Positions 18,076 through 26,430 of a DNA stretch of 36,141 nucleotides are shown piece after piece (positions within the stretch are counted from its first letter, which is position 1; the number at the start of each line of letters is the position of its first letter). Both the position numbers and the translations under genes were made by a program. Below the pieces are notes generated by a model. The model ran no database searches. It was not told the DNA's origin and worked only from the letters and a program-made list of their open reading frames with translations. Origin of the DNA: an uncultured Gemmobacter sp. (lineage in GTDB: Bacteria > Pseudomonadota > Alphaproteobacteria > Rhodobacterales > Rhodobacteraceae); the NCBI GenBank assembly GCA_937983495.1, contig CALKAA010000112.1, forward strand, positions 1-36,141. The letters run 5' to 3'.

Positions 18076-21000
18076 CAGCATCAGTTCTGCGGTTTTGGTC
18101 CAGAGCAGCGCGGTCTCAATCCTGCGGTCTGGGTAAATCTGCTGCAAGGCCATGGCATAGGCGCGCATTTGTCGTAGCAGTCCCTCTGGCACTTCCTCGG
18201 GTGTTCTCGGCACGATCTGGTTCGATTTGAAGTCAACTGCCAGCACGCGCTGTGGTGTGAGGATCAGCCGATCAATCGCGCCAACCATCCGCTGACCATC
18301 AATTTCCGCCGTCACAGAGACCTCTTTCAGGCCATTTGGCGCAAAAACCTCTGCCAGATGCGGTGCAAGGATCACGCGCTTCGCTTCCTCCAGCAGGTCT
18401 GGAGCGTGTGGGACCAGCACTTTGGCCATGTCTGGCCAATCTGGCTCGGGGGCGTCTGGCAAATGCTCCAGCAGCAGGTGCAAATCCGTGCCACGCGCCA
18501 TCGCGGCTTGCTGATCAGCCTGGCTTTCGGTTTCGCCAAACAGCGCCTTCGCCCCGCCAAGTGCAGAGGGAGAAAGGGTCTTTGCCGTATCCTTGGCAGC
18601 AGGCGCGATATGCGCCGTCCAGTCTGGCAGGGTTGTTTCTGGCGGCACCTTTGCAGGCGCGGAGGTGTCTTGACCGCTCGGCCAATCGCCATGCGCAAAG
18701 CTCAGCATGCCAGCTGGTCCTGGGGCTGCACCAATCCGTTCGGCCCCGGCGCGGATCAGATCATACCAAGCCGGTTCGCGTGCAGTTTTGCTATCCCGTT
18801 GCGATGCCAGGTTGCCGGCTGCCGCAACGATCAGCCAACTTTGCGCGCGCGTCAGCGCCACATAAAGCAGTCGCATCGATTCCGCCTGCGCCCGCGCCGC
18901 CCGCTCGCGCCGTACTTCCTCGATCGCATTTGGACTTTCGCCCGACGGCATGCGCCAAACGGCTGTTTCACCCAAAGCGTACAGCTCGTTACGGTCTTGC
19001 GGTGTCAAATCGGCTGTATCGGGAAGGATGACGATGGGGGCTTCAAGCCCTTTGGCACCATGCACCGTCATGACCCGGATCTTGCCACCAGCACCCTCCA
19101 TCTGGCGCTTGATCTGCACGTCATCGGTTTGAAGCCATGTCAAAAAGCCAGTCAAACTGGGCACTTCATTGCGCTCATAGGCCAAGGCCTGCGCCAGTAG
19201 CGCGTCAATTCCGTCTTCTGCTTCTGCTCCAAGCCTGGCAAGAAACTTGCGTCGGCCATCATGCCGGGTCAGGGCGCGTTCGATCAGATCAAACGGGCGC
19301 AAATAGTCGGCATGATCGCGCAAATCCGCAAGAATAGAGATGATTTCTGTGTGTTCCGGCGCATGGCGAAGCGCTTCCCAAAGATACCCTTTGCGTGGCT
19401 GCGCCAGTGCGTAAAGTTCAGCCTCTGTCATGCCCAGCAATGGGGATCGCAGCAATTCCGCCAGTGCCAGATCGTCTTCGGGCAGCGTCAGGAAGGCCAA
19501 CAACGCCTTGATGTCCTTTACGGCCATCTCGCCACCAAGATGAAGCCGGTCAGCGCCGGCAATCGGCAGGCCTGCCGCCTTGCAAGCCCGGATCACCTCG
19601 GAAAACAGGGGCGAGCGGCGGCGCACGAGGATTAAAAAATCTCCCGCCGTCACCTTGCGTGGCCCTTTGGCACCCGGAATCAGTGCTTCGGATGCCAGAA
19701 TTTGCGCAATGCGCTCGGCTACCCGTCGACCCAGTTCGGCAGTATGGTGTTCCCCTGCAATCAGATCGACCGGATTTGTCCAATCCTCATCTTCAGGGTT
19801 TGATGAAGGGGCAATGGGGGGCCAGATTTCCACGCGTCCGGGCATGGATTCTTGAAATGCGATGTGATGCGACCGCCCGCCAAGCGCGGGGTGCAGCGGC
19901 TCGGGAAAGGTTGCGTCAACCAGGTTCAAAATGGCAGGCGAAGACCGGAAAGAGTGTTCCAGTTCAAGGATTTGAAAAGGTGCTCCAACATTGTCCAACC
20001 GGTTGCGGAAAGTCTCGCGCATACGAGAAAATGCCGAGACATCTGCACCTTGGAATGAATAGATCGACTGTTTCTGATCGCCCACGACAAAGATTGTCCG
20101 ATCCAGATCGCGCGCGCCTTCGCCGGATGTGAACTCCTGCGCCAGCAGCTCAATCACGCGCCACTGATCAGGGGAGGTATCTTGTGCTTCATCCACAAGA
20201 ATATGGTCAATCCCGCCATCCAGCCGAAACAGAACCCATTGCGCAACGGCCGGGTCTGTCAGCAAAGCCTTGGCGCGCGCAATCAAATCATCGAAATCCA
20301 GCGCACCACGCAGGGTTTTGCGCTCGGCATAGATTGGCAGAAAGCCGGCCGCGAACTGGTGTAGGGCGGCGCTTCGGTCAACAGCGCGCAATCCCAGGCG
20401 CAGCGGGCGCGCATCCTCGACGCGCCGCATCAGATGGGCGAGCCTGTCTCCCAGTTCACCAAGCGCCTGCCGCGTGTCCTTGGTCGGGAAGCGGTCGGTT
20501 TTGGCGGCAAAGGGTGCTTTTGCATCGGCCCCATACAGGAACAGGTTTTCAAGCTCAGGTAGCACACCAGGTTGAGGCGTTGCCCAACTCACCTGGCCAA
20601 GCCTCAGGGCTGCCTTGACATCACTCTCCTTGCCTTTGGCCATGATAGAGACGACTTCCGGCATCCAAAGCGACTCATCGCCCAGAATGACCTGTGCCAG
20701 AAGCGCCTCGGCGGTCAGGTCGGCGGGTAAATCGAACAGCTTGGCAAGTTCGGCACGCGACAGGGGGCGAGACAGGCGCTGCGCTTCGCGCGTAACCTCT
20801 GCAGCTAGCTGGCTGAAATCTTCGCCAGTATAGATCGTTGCGAGGGCAGAAAGCGTCTCTGCCAAGGCAGAATCGGCCATTTCTTCGATAATTTCTTCCC
20901 GCAGTAACTTGGCCGCCCGGTCGTCAAGTTCGGTAAACTGCGGTGAGACGCCCGCTTCCAGCGGGAAGCGTCGCAGCAGTGTGGCACAAAAGCTGTGGAT

Positions 21001-21363
21001 GGTTTGAATCCGCAATCCGCCGGGGGTTTCAATCGCGCGGGCAAACAGGCGGCGTGCTTCTGCCAATGTGGCCGGTTCGACGCTTCCCTCAATGCCAAGC
21101 GCCTCCAGTGCCGGACGCAGCGTTTCTTCTGGCATCATGGCCCATTCGCCCAGCCGCGCGAACAGCCGGTTCTGCATCTCCGAGGCTGCGGCTTTGGTAT
21201 AGGTGAGGCATAGGATCCGGGCGGGATCGACCCCGGACAGCAGCAAGCGCGCCACCCGGTCTGTCAACACCCGTGTCTTGCCGGAACCGGCATTGGCAGC
21301 GAGCCATGTCGACCATCCGGGGCGGGCGGCATCAACCTGACGTTGGCTGGCACTGTCACGCAT
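18067..21363 (-). CDS. addA: Double-strand break repair helicase-nuclease subunit AddA
   Basis: AddA is the UvrD-like helicase and nuclease of the AddAB complex, which resects double-strand breaks for RecA loading. The 1098-residue protein has Walker A in AANAGSGKT at 22-30, LCLTYTKAAASEM, motif II LVDEAQDTSPDQW, motif III VGDQKQSIYSFQGAD, HSFRSSPAIL, VMTVHGAKGLE, and motif VI YVALTRA. The C-terminal RecB-type nuclease has GAIDRL with D1031 and VDFKSN with D1044 and K1046, so both activities look intact. ATG 21363 overlaps the addB stop by 8 bases. In many relatives trxA follows addA; here a convergent ribokinase gene does. Confidence 0.95.
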   Translation of the reverse strand: MRDSASQRQVDAARPGWSTWLAANAGSGKTRVLTDRVARLLLSGVDPARILCLTYTKAAASEMQNRLFARLGEWAMMPEETLRPALEALGIEGSVEPATLAEARRLFARAIETPGGLRIQTIHSFCATLLRRFPLEAGVSPQFTELDDRAAKLLREEIIEEMADSALAETLSALATIYTGEDFSQLAAEVTREAQRLSRPLSRAELAKLFDLPADLTAEALLAQVILGDESLWMPEVVSIMAKGKESDVKAALRLGQVSWATPQPGVLPELENLFLYGADAKAPFAAKTDRFPTKDTRQALGELGDRLAHLMRRVEDARPLRLGLRAVDRSAALHQFAAGFLPIYAERKTLRGALDFDDLIARAKALLTDPAVAQWVLFRLDGGIDHILVDEAQDTSPDQWRVIELLAQEFTSGEGARDLDRTIFVVGDQKQSIYSFQGADVSAFSRMRETFRNRLDNVGAPFQILELEHSFRSSPAILNLVDATFPEPLHPALGGRSHHIAFQESMPGRVEIWPPIAPSSNPEDEDWTNPVDLIAGEHHTAELGRRVAERIAQILASEALIPGAKGPRKVTAGDFLILVRRRSPLFSEVIRACKAAGLPIAGADRLHLGGEMAVKDIKALLAFLTLPEDDLALAELLRSPLLGMTEAELYALAQPRKGYLWEALRHAPEHTEIISILADLRDHADYLRPFDLIERALTRHDGRRKFLARLGAEAEDGIDALLAQALAYERNEVPSLTGFLTWLQTDDVQIKRQMEGAGGKIRVMTVHGAKGLEAPIVILPDTADLTPQDRNELYALGETAVWRMPSGESPNAIEEVRRERAARAQAESMRLLYVALTRAQSWLIVAAAGNLASQRDSKTAREPAWYDLIRAGAERIGAAPGPAGMLSFAHGDWPSGQDTSAPAKVPPETTLPDWTAHIAPAAKDTAKTLSPSALGGAKALFGETESQADQQAAMARGTDLHLLLEHLPDAPEPDWPDMAKVLVPHAPDLLEEAKRVILAPHLAEVFAPNGLKEVSVTAEIDGQRMVGAIDRLILTPQRVLAVDFKSNQIVPRTPEEVPEGLLRQMRAYAMALQQIYPDRRIETALLWTKTAELMLVT

Positions 21364-24280
21364 CCTCTGCCCCTACGATTTCGGGTGTTGCGGTTTGGGT
21401 CATTTCCCATTCGCCAAATCGCGCCAAATGATCGTAATCGCCAGCAAAATTCGTTTCAAACATGGCCCTGCGCGAGGTATATCCGGTTTCGCGCTGTGAA
21501 TAGCGCGCAATCAGCCGATGCAGAGCCTCCCATGTCTGGCCCGAGAGTTCGGCCGTGATTTCTGTCGTCACCATTTTGGGTGAAGAACCAAGGCCGAGAT
21601 AGGTGATCCGCGCCACTTCCGTCGGCCCGATCTGGCCAAATGCGCCACGTTCAGCCATGCAGGCTGCCAGAAGCAATTGCTTGTCAAAGCTGGCTTGCTG
21701 CGCAGGTGTTGGTGGGTTTCCGGTTTTGTAATCAAGGATATGCAGGCGACCGTCTGGCAATATGTCAATGCGGTCCGGCGTGCCCGACAGGATGAAATCC
21801 AGCGGTGCCAGGCGAATGCGCCCCTTTTCCTCAAGGCTGACCGGAGTGCCGCCCAGCATACCGTCATGTTCCAGAAAGAAGTCCGCCGCCCGCGCCAGCC
21901 GTGCCATCCAGAGCATTCTTGCAGCAGGCCAGGGCACTTCTTCGATCAGCACGCTTTCGGCTACAGAAAGCAGAACAGACCGGGCGGCATCACGATCATG
22001 CTGGCCGCGCATCCGGACATAAGTTTCCAGAATTTTATGCAGAGTTGAGCCGCGCAAACGGGCATCCGGAACCGGGTGCATGGGGTTGAGGGGGTATAGC
22101 CGCAAGATGTAGCGGGCATATATTTCGTAAGGATTTCGGATCAATGTTGCGATACGGGTAAGCGGCAGTTCACGCGGGCGATGTGCCAAGGGGGGGCGAG
22201 GGGAGGGGCGGCGGGCCAAGGGCGTTTCCGCTGCCGGTTTTTCCAGCGCATCAGCCATGTGCAGCCACAGCCTGCCGCGCGCGCGCATGGCCTCCAGCGC
22301 TGCGGGGCCCTGGCGCGCAGGCAGTCCGCCCAACAGATTGGTCAGCCGATTGAGCCAACGTGAAGGCACGGTTTCAGCCTCGGCGTCTCGACGAGCGCGG
22401 CTGAGAACAACGCGCGGGGCTCCGATCGCCATTTGGTAATCATGCGCTGACAGGCCAATCTGCCGCTCTGGCAGGCTGAGCCCCGCATCCTTGCGCATGC
22501 GCCGGTTCAGCCATGGGTCCGGTGCGGGCAGTTTGGGCCAGATCCCGTCATTCAGGCCTGCAAGAATGACCAGATCCGCGCCGTTGACCCGCGCTTCCAA
22601 GGTGCCCTGAATCACAATCTGCGGATGCACGCCGCGATCATCCCGCACTTCGCCGCGCTGTAACACGGAGTCGAACAGGTTGCGGTAGTCATGCACAGCC
22701 AAAACGCCTGCGATGGGCGCTTCGAACTGCAACTCGTCTAACAAGCGGCGGGCCTCTTGCCCTGCCGCTCCCTGCCAAAGTTTGCCACTCTCGGTGCCCC
22801 AAGGGCCGCAAGACATGGCCTCTGCCACAGCCAGGTGGCGCTCCAGATGCAGCGAAAGATTTTGCCGTCTGATATGTGCCAAGCCTGACAGTTGGCTCCC
22901 GATCCAGTGAGCCCAATTTGCGGCTTCGGGATGCTTCTGCGTGGAAGCCCAAAGCGCCAGACTTTCGGCGGTCGGAAAAGGGGGGCCCTTGCGACGCAGC
23001 GAAAGTTCCAGTTCACGGGTGAACAGAAGGTGCTGGCCGCGTTCGGCTCCGCTGCCCGTCAGCGGATGCTTCAACAAGGTGATCAGGGCTTCGGAGGTCA
23101 GTTTTTGGCCGAACAGAGACAGAATATGTCGCAAGAACCGCCCTGGTGCGGTGAGAGGCAGGGGGCGGCCGGCCGAGTCGTCCGGTACCAGGCGCCAACG
23201 ATCCAGCGCGGCTTCGACCTGACGGGTCAGGCCACGATCGGGTGTGATCAGGGCTGCGCTCACCCCTTGCTCTGCGGCCTCCCGCAAGATCAGGGCAACG
23301 GCAAGTGCCTCATCTCGCGGGCTGTCAGCCTCAATCAGGGTCATGTCGCGTGTTGCAAGGTCCAGATCATGCAAATGCTGGCCTTCGGTAAGCCATTGAT
23401 CGGTGACAGGGGCAGGCCTCAGCGACAGTGAGACCAGCCGGTTGCGGGCGGGGCAGGGGGCGGGCGCGTCCGTCCAGCGCTTGACTGTTTCGGGCCGACA
23501 GGCCAGTGCATCGAACAGCTTGCAATACCGATATTGTGGGTGATCCTCGGCTGTCAGGGCATCGTTCATGCCCTCCCACACCGAATTTGGCTGATCGAAA
23601 TCATAGCCCGGTAGAACGATCATCCCATTGGCGAGGCCAGACACGGCCTGCATAAGCATGAGTGTGGTTTTGCGCGATCCGGTCGATCCCGCAACAATGA
23701 CAGGCCCGGGAGGCGGGCTGTTTTGCCATAGCCCTGGCAGGGCTTCGATCACCCGTCGCAGCCGCGCCTGTGGGTCCGGGGCCTCGTCTGAGGCAAAAAA
23801 CGTCTCTAGAATGGCCAGAAACGCCTGACTGCGTGACCAGTGCGCGGAATGGTTCGAGACATCCAGTGTGGCGATCTGATCAGGCGTCACACCCTCGCCC
23901 TGCATTTCGTCCATCAGGCTGGCGAGGCTGTCGGCCAGATCGAAAACAGCGGCACGCGGTGCCAGATCGGGCTGTGCCTCCAGCAAGCCAAGCACCAACT
24001 GTGTCAGCTCCAGCCTGCGTCGCAATCCGGGCACCGAGGGAGGAATGCCCAGTCGTGCGGCTTCGGGTGACAGGTCTGTGACCAGTCGCAAGCGCGGCAA
24101 AAGGATGGCGCCCTCCGCCGTGAGCAGTTGGCTGACGCGACGGCGCATGCGCTGGCTGTTGAGAAACACCGTCACCTTCGCCATGGCTTCCGGGGGGTGC
24201 CCCGCCATACGTCGATGCAGCCCGGCAACAAATTGCGCCGGAAAGTCGATCCCGGGGGGCAGGGCAAACAGGTTATCCAT
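21356..24280 (-). CDS. addB: Double-strand break repair nuclease subunit AddB
   Basis: AddB is the inactive-helicase, nuclease-bearing partner of AddA. The 974-residue protein starts MDNLFALPPGIDFPAQFVAG, has a P-loop-like VAGSTGSRKTTLMLMQ near 195, and a C-terminal RecB-type nuclease with DRIDILPDGRLHILDYKTG (D850, K852) and a QLLLAA segment. I see no cluster of four cysteines around the nuclease, so the iron-sulfur staple of Bacillus AddB seems absent, as expected for the alphaproteobacterial form. I chose ATG 24280, which overlaps the murU stop by 8 bases; the frame runs 34 codons further upstream into murU, which is unlikely to be used. Confidence 0.92.
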   Translation of the reverse strand: MDNLFALPPGIDFPAQFVAGLHRRMAGHPPEAMAKVTVFLNSQRMRRRVSQLLTAEGAILLPRLRLVTDLSPEAARLGIPPSVPGLRRRLELTQLVLGLLEAQPDLAPRAAVFDLADSLASLMDEMQGEGVTPDQIATLDVSNHSAHWSRSQAFLAILETFFASDEAPDPQARLRRVIEALPGLWQNSPPPGPVIVAGSTGSRKTTLMLMQAVSGLANGMIVLPGYDFDQPNSVWEGMNDALTAEDHPQYRYCKLFDALACRPETVKRWTDAPAPCPARNRLVSLSLRPAPVTDQWLTEGQHLHDLDLATRDMTLIEADSPRDEALAVALILREAAEQGVSAALITPDRGLTRQVEAALDRWRLVPDDSAGRPLPLTAPGRFLRHILSLFGQKLTSEALITLLKHPLTGSGAERGQHLLFTRELELSLRRKGPPFPTAESLALWASTQKHPEAANWAHWIGSQLSGLAHIRRQNLSLHLERHLAVAEAMSCGPWGTESGKLWQGAAGQEARRLLDELQFEAPIAGVLAVHDYRNLFDSVLQRGEVRDDRGVHPQIVIQGTLEARVNGADLVILAGLNDGIWPKLPAPDPWLNRRMRKDAGLSLPERQIGLSAHDYQMAIGAPRVVLSRARRDAEAETVPSRWLNRLTNLLGGLPARQGPAALEAMRARGRLWLHMADALEKPAAETPLARRPSPRPPLAHRPRELPLTRIATLIRNPYEIYARYILRLYPLNPMHPVPDARLRGSTLHKILETYVRMRGQHDRDAARSVLLSVAESVLIEEVPWPAARMLWMARLARAADFFLEHDGMLGGTPVSLEEKGRIRLAPLDFILSGTPDRIDILPDGRLHILDYKTGNPPTPAQQASFDKQLLLAACMAERGAFGQIGPTEVARITYLGLGSSPKMVTTEITAELSGQTWEALHRLIARYSQRETGYTSRRAMFETNFAGDYDHLARFGEWEMTQTATPEIVGAEDA

Positions 24281-24956
24281 TGGCAAGCAGCTTTTCCGCC
24301 AGCGCGATGCCTTCGGGCCGTCCGACATCGGCACAACCCCCCTTATGCACCAGACCGAAAGCGCGGCCACGCGCAATCGCATTGTCCCACAGGACGTTCA
24401 AAGAAAAGGCATCCTGTTTGATTGCCTTCAGTCCATCCGTGCGGGTGATATGGGCCCCGATATAGGTGTGGCCGGGGCGGCCTTGCGCGCGGGTCAGCCG
24501 ATGGTCCGCATCCATGACAAAATCGCCGGTGCCATGGTGCCCGGTAAAGTCTGCGGCTGGCAGCAAGAGCAGCAACACATCCATGCGGGCTGGATCCCAA
24601 GCCTCTGCCAACTGCTTCAGGGGGTTTTGGCCTGTCCAGACCCCATCGCTGTTCAGCACAAAAACCGGGTCCGCCGCCAAAAGCGGCAAGGCGGCCCGCA
24701 GGCCGCCGCCGGTTTCCAGAATTTGGGCGCTTTCATCTGAAATCAGGATGTCGGGCCGTTCTCGCAGATGATCCCGGATCTGCTCTGCCAGGTAATGCGT
24801 GTTCACTACGGTTCTCAGCCCCGGAAGTGCCTGGGCCAGGGCATGATCCAGCAGGCATTTTCCGCCAACCTCGATCAAGGGTTTGGGGCGATTGGCCGTC
24901 AGGGCACCCATCCTTGTGCCGAATCCTGCGGCGAAAATCATCAGGGCGTTGGGCAT
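24273..24956 (-). CDS. murU: N-acetylmuramate-1-phosphate uridylyltransferase (MurU-like nucleotidyltransferase)
   Basis: A 227-residue sugar-phosphate nucleotidyltransferase. The N-terminal signature is FAAGFGTRMGALTANRPKPL, followed by the metal-binding VFVLNSDG and the C-terminal DVGRPEGIALAEKLL. In Pseudomonas putida MurU makes UDP-MurNAc from MurNAc-1-phosphate in a cell-wall recycling route that bypasses de novo synthesis. The assignment rests mainly on the adjacent kinase amgK, whose stop it overlaps by 16 bases. Without that context it would be called only a mannose-1-phosphate guanylyltransferase-like protein. Confidence 0.8.
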   Translation of the reverse strand: MPNALMIFAAGFGTRMGALTANRPKPLIEVGGKCLLDHALAQALPGLRTVVNTHYLAEQIRDHLRERPDILISDESAQILETGGGLRAALPLLAADPVFVLNSDGVWTGQNPLKQLAEAWDPARMDVLLLLLPAADFTGHHGTGDFVMDADHRLTRAQGRPGHTYIGAHITRTDGLKAIKQDAFSLNVLWDNAIARGRAFGLVHKGGCADVGRPEGIALAEKLLANG

Positions 24957-25945
24957 TGATCGGCGATCCTTGCGAGGCGTTCTGGGCTGGGTGCGGGCAG
25001 CAGCTCATTGCATAGCGGGGCCAACCGCGCCAGCGCCGGATGGCTGAGGTTTTGCTGCAATTGAAGCCAGACTCGTGGTATCAAGTGCAAGTAACCGGGC
25101 TTGCCGCCATGCAGGCAGAGGCGCGCAAAAATACCCAGGATGCGCAGGGCTCTTTGTGTGCCGAGTGTGGCATAGGCGGCGGCAAATGCTGTTTCACTTT
25201 TGCCGCTGACCAAACGGAAAGTGGCGCAGGTTTCGGCTTCGACCTCCGGGCGCACATCGCGGCGGGCGTCTTGCAGAAGCGAGACCAGATCATATTCTGG
25301 CTGGCCAGCCTGAGCCAGTTGGAAATCCAACAGCCCAACGCGTGCCAAGCCTGTTCTTTCCGGCAACCAAAGCAGGTTTTCAGCATGGAAATCCCGCAAG
25401 ATCAGAACACGCGGCCCATCGGCGTGGCGAGCCAGTGCTTCGGTCAGGGTCGCAATGAAATCGGCAGTGTCGCAGCGTGTTCCTGTAATGCCAAAGCGAT
25501 ACCAGTCCAGTGCGAAAGCTGCGGCTTCGGCCCAATCCTGTGCTGTCAGATCGGGGAGCCCTGGCGGGAGAGGAGCGTTTTGCAGGTGGAGAAGCGTGTG
25601 GGCGGCCTCGGCATAAAGCTCTGTTTCAGCCGAGGGATCGCTGGCAAGCAGGCGCGCATAAATGCCATCGCCCAAGTCTTCCAGCAACAAAAAGCCGTTT
25701 TCCAGGTCTTTGGCCAGGACGCGTGGTGCCGAAAGGCCAAGCGCTCCCAGATGCTGCGCGATGGCAATGAAGGCCGCCGGGTCATCGCCGCGACCGGGAG
25801 GGGCGTCCATCAGAACGGCCGTCTCGCTGCCAAGGCGCAGCCGATCATAGCTGCGGTCTGACGCATCGCCGGCGAGAAACCGTCTCTCGGCGGCCCCCCA
25901 GCCGCAGGCCTCCAGAAAGCGCTGCGATAGATCAAGTCTGGTCAT
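24941..25945 (-). CDS. amgK: N-acetylmuramate/N-acetylglucosamine kinase AmgK
   Basis: A 334-residue protein of the aminoglycoside phosphotransferase fold. AmgK phosphorylates the anomeric hydroxyl of MurNAc and GlcNAc, feeding MurU in peptidoglycan recycling. The catalytic segment LILRDFHAENLLWLPER holds D185, H187 and N190, and LLDFQLAQAGQPEYDL gives the metal-binding D207. An N-terminal GDASDRSYDRL is the nucleotide-binding loop. I chose ATG 25945, which overlaps the tsaE stop in ATGA; the longer frame runs through tsaE. It is often annotated only as an aminoglycoside phosphotransferase; a resistance role is not implied. Confidence 0.85.
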   Translation of the reverse strand: MTRLDLSQRFLEACGWGAAERRFLAGDASDRSYDRLRLGSETAVLMDAPPGRGDDPAAFIAIAQHLGALGLSAPRVLAKDLENGFLLLEDLGDGIYARLLASDPSAETELYAEAAHTLLHLQNAPLPPGLPDLTAQDWAEAAAFALDWYRFGITGTRCDTADFIATLTEALARHADGPRVLILRDFHAENLLWLPERTGLARVGLLDFQLAQAGQPEYDLVSLLQDARRDVRPEVEAETCATFRLVSGKSETAFAAAYATLGTQRALRILGIFARLCLHGGKPGYLHLIPRVWLQLQQNLSHPALARLAPLCNELLPAPSPERLARIADQCPTP

Positions 25946-26388
25946 GCGATCCCCTCCAGCAAGGGGTGATCGACCGGGTTGAATGTCACCCGACGCCCAT
26001 TCTCCTCTGTCGAAAATGCAAGGTGCAGGGCATTGGGCGGGGCCAGATCGCCCAGGCGATCCGGCCATTCAACCAAGCAAATCGCGGTTGAAAAGGCGGC
26101 TTCCAGCCCCAGCTCCATGACCTCATCAGGATGTGAGAGGCGGTAGAGGTCGGCATGCCAAATCTCTGCCCCGCTACCTTCATAGGTCTGAATCAGTGTG
26201 AATGTGGGCGAGGGCACGTCGATCTCGTGCCCCATCAGCGCTCTGATCACTGCGCGGGAAAAATGCGTTTTTCCAGCACCGATCTGGCCGGAGAGCAGCA
26301 AGACCTCCCCAGCCCTCAGCTTTGGTGCGAGGTGTCTGGCGAGCCTGTCAGTGGCCGCCTCATCGGGCAGGAACAAGGATGCAATCAT
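25942..26388 (-). CDS. tsaE: tRNA threonylcarbamoyladenosine biosynthesis ATPase TsaE
   Basis: TsaE is the small ATPase of the TsaB-TsaD-TsaE complex that makes t6A37 in ANN-decoding tRNAs. The 148-residue product has Walker A in SGQIGAGKTHFSRAV (34-41), the conserved VPSPTFTLIQTYEG, the HADLYRL motif and LVEWPDRLG. ATG 26388 gives the usual family length; an upstream in-frame start at 26424 would add 12 residues and end nearer the divL-like stop at 26431. It overlaps amgK by four bases, and the divL-like gene is 42 bases upstream. Confidence 0.92.
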   Translation of the reverse strand: MIASLFLPDEAATDRLARHLAPKLRAGEVLLLSGQIGAGKTHFSRAVIRALMGHEIDVPSPTFTLIQTYEGSGAEIWHADLYRLSHPDEVMELGLEAAFSTAICLVEWPDRLGDLAPPNALHLAFSTEENGRRVTFNPVDHPLLEGIA

Positions 26389-26430
26389 GTGGGACAGTTT
26401 TACCGCCCACTCCGGCACCCGCAAGCAGGA

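Noticed and set aside
18336..19200. Overlapping plus-strand frames of 231 and 280 codons opposite addA
   Set aside because: Both are antisense to the AddA helicase and nuclease motifs and have Arg/Ala/Pro-rich compositions typical of shadow frames.
25188..25203. Sequence starting like parS (CTGTTTCACTTTTGCC)
   Set aside because: Only the left half matches; the right half of the palindrome is absent, so ParB is unlikely to load there.
25040..25861. 273-codon plus-strand frame opposite amgK
   Set aside because: Antisense to a well-supported kinase with catalytic residues; the product shows no domain.
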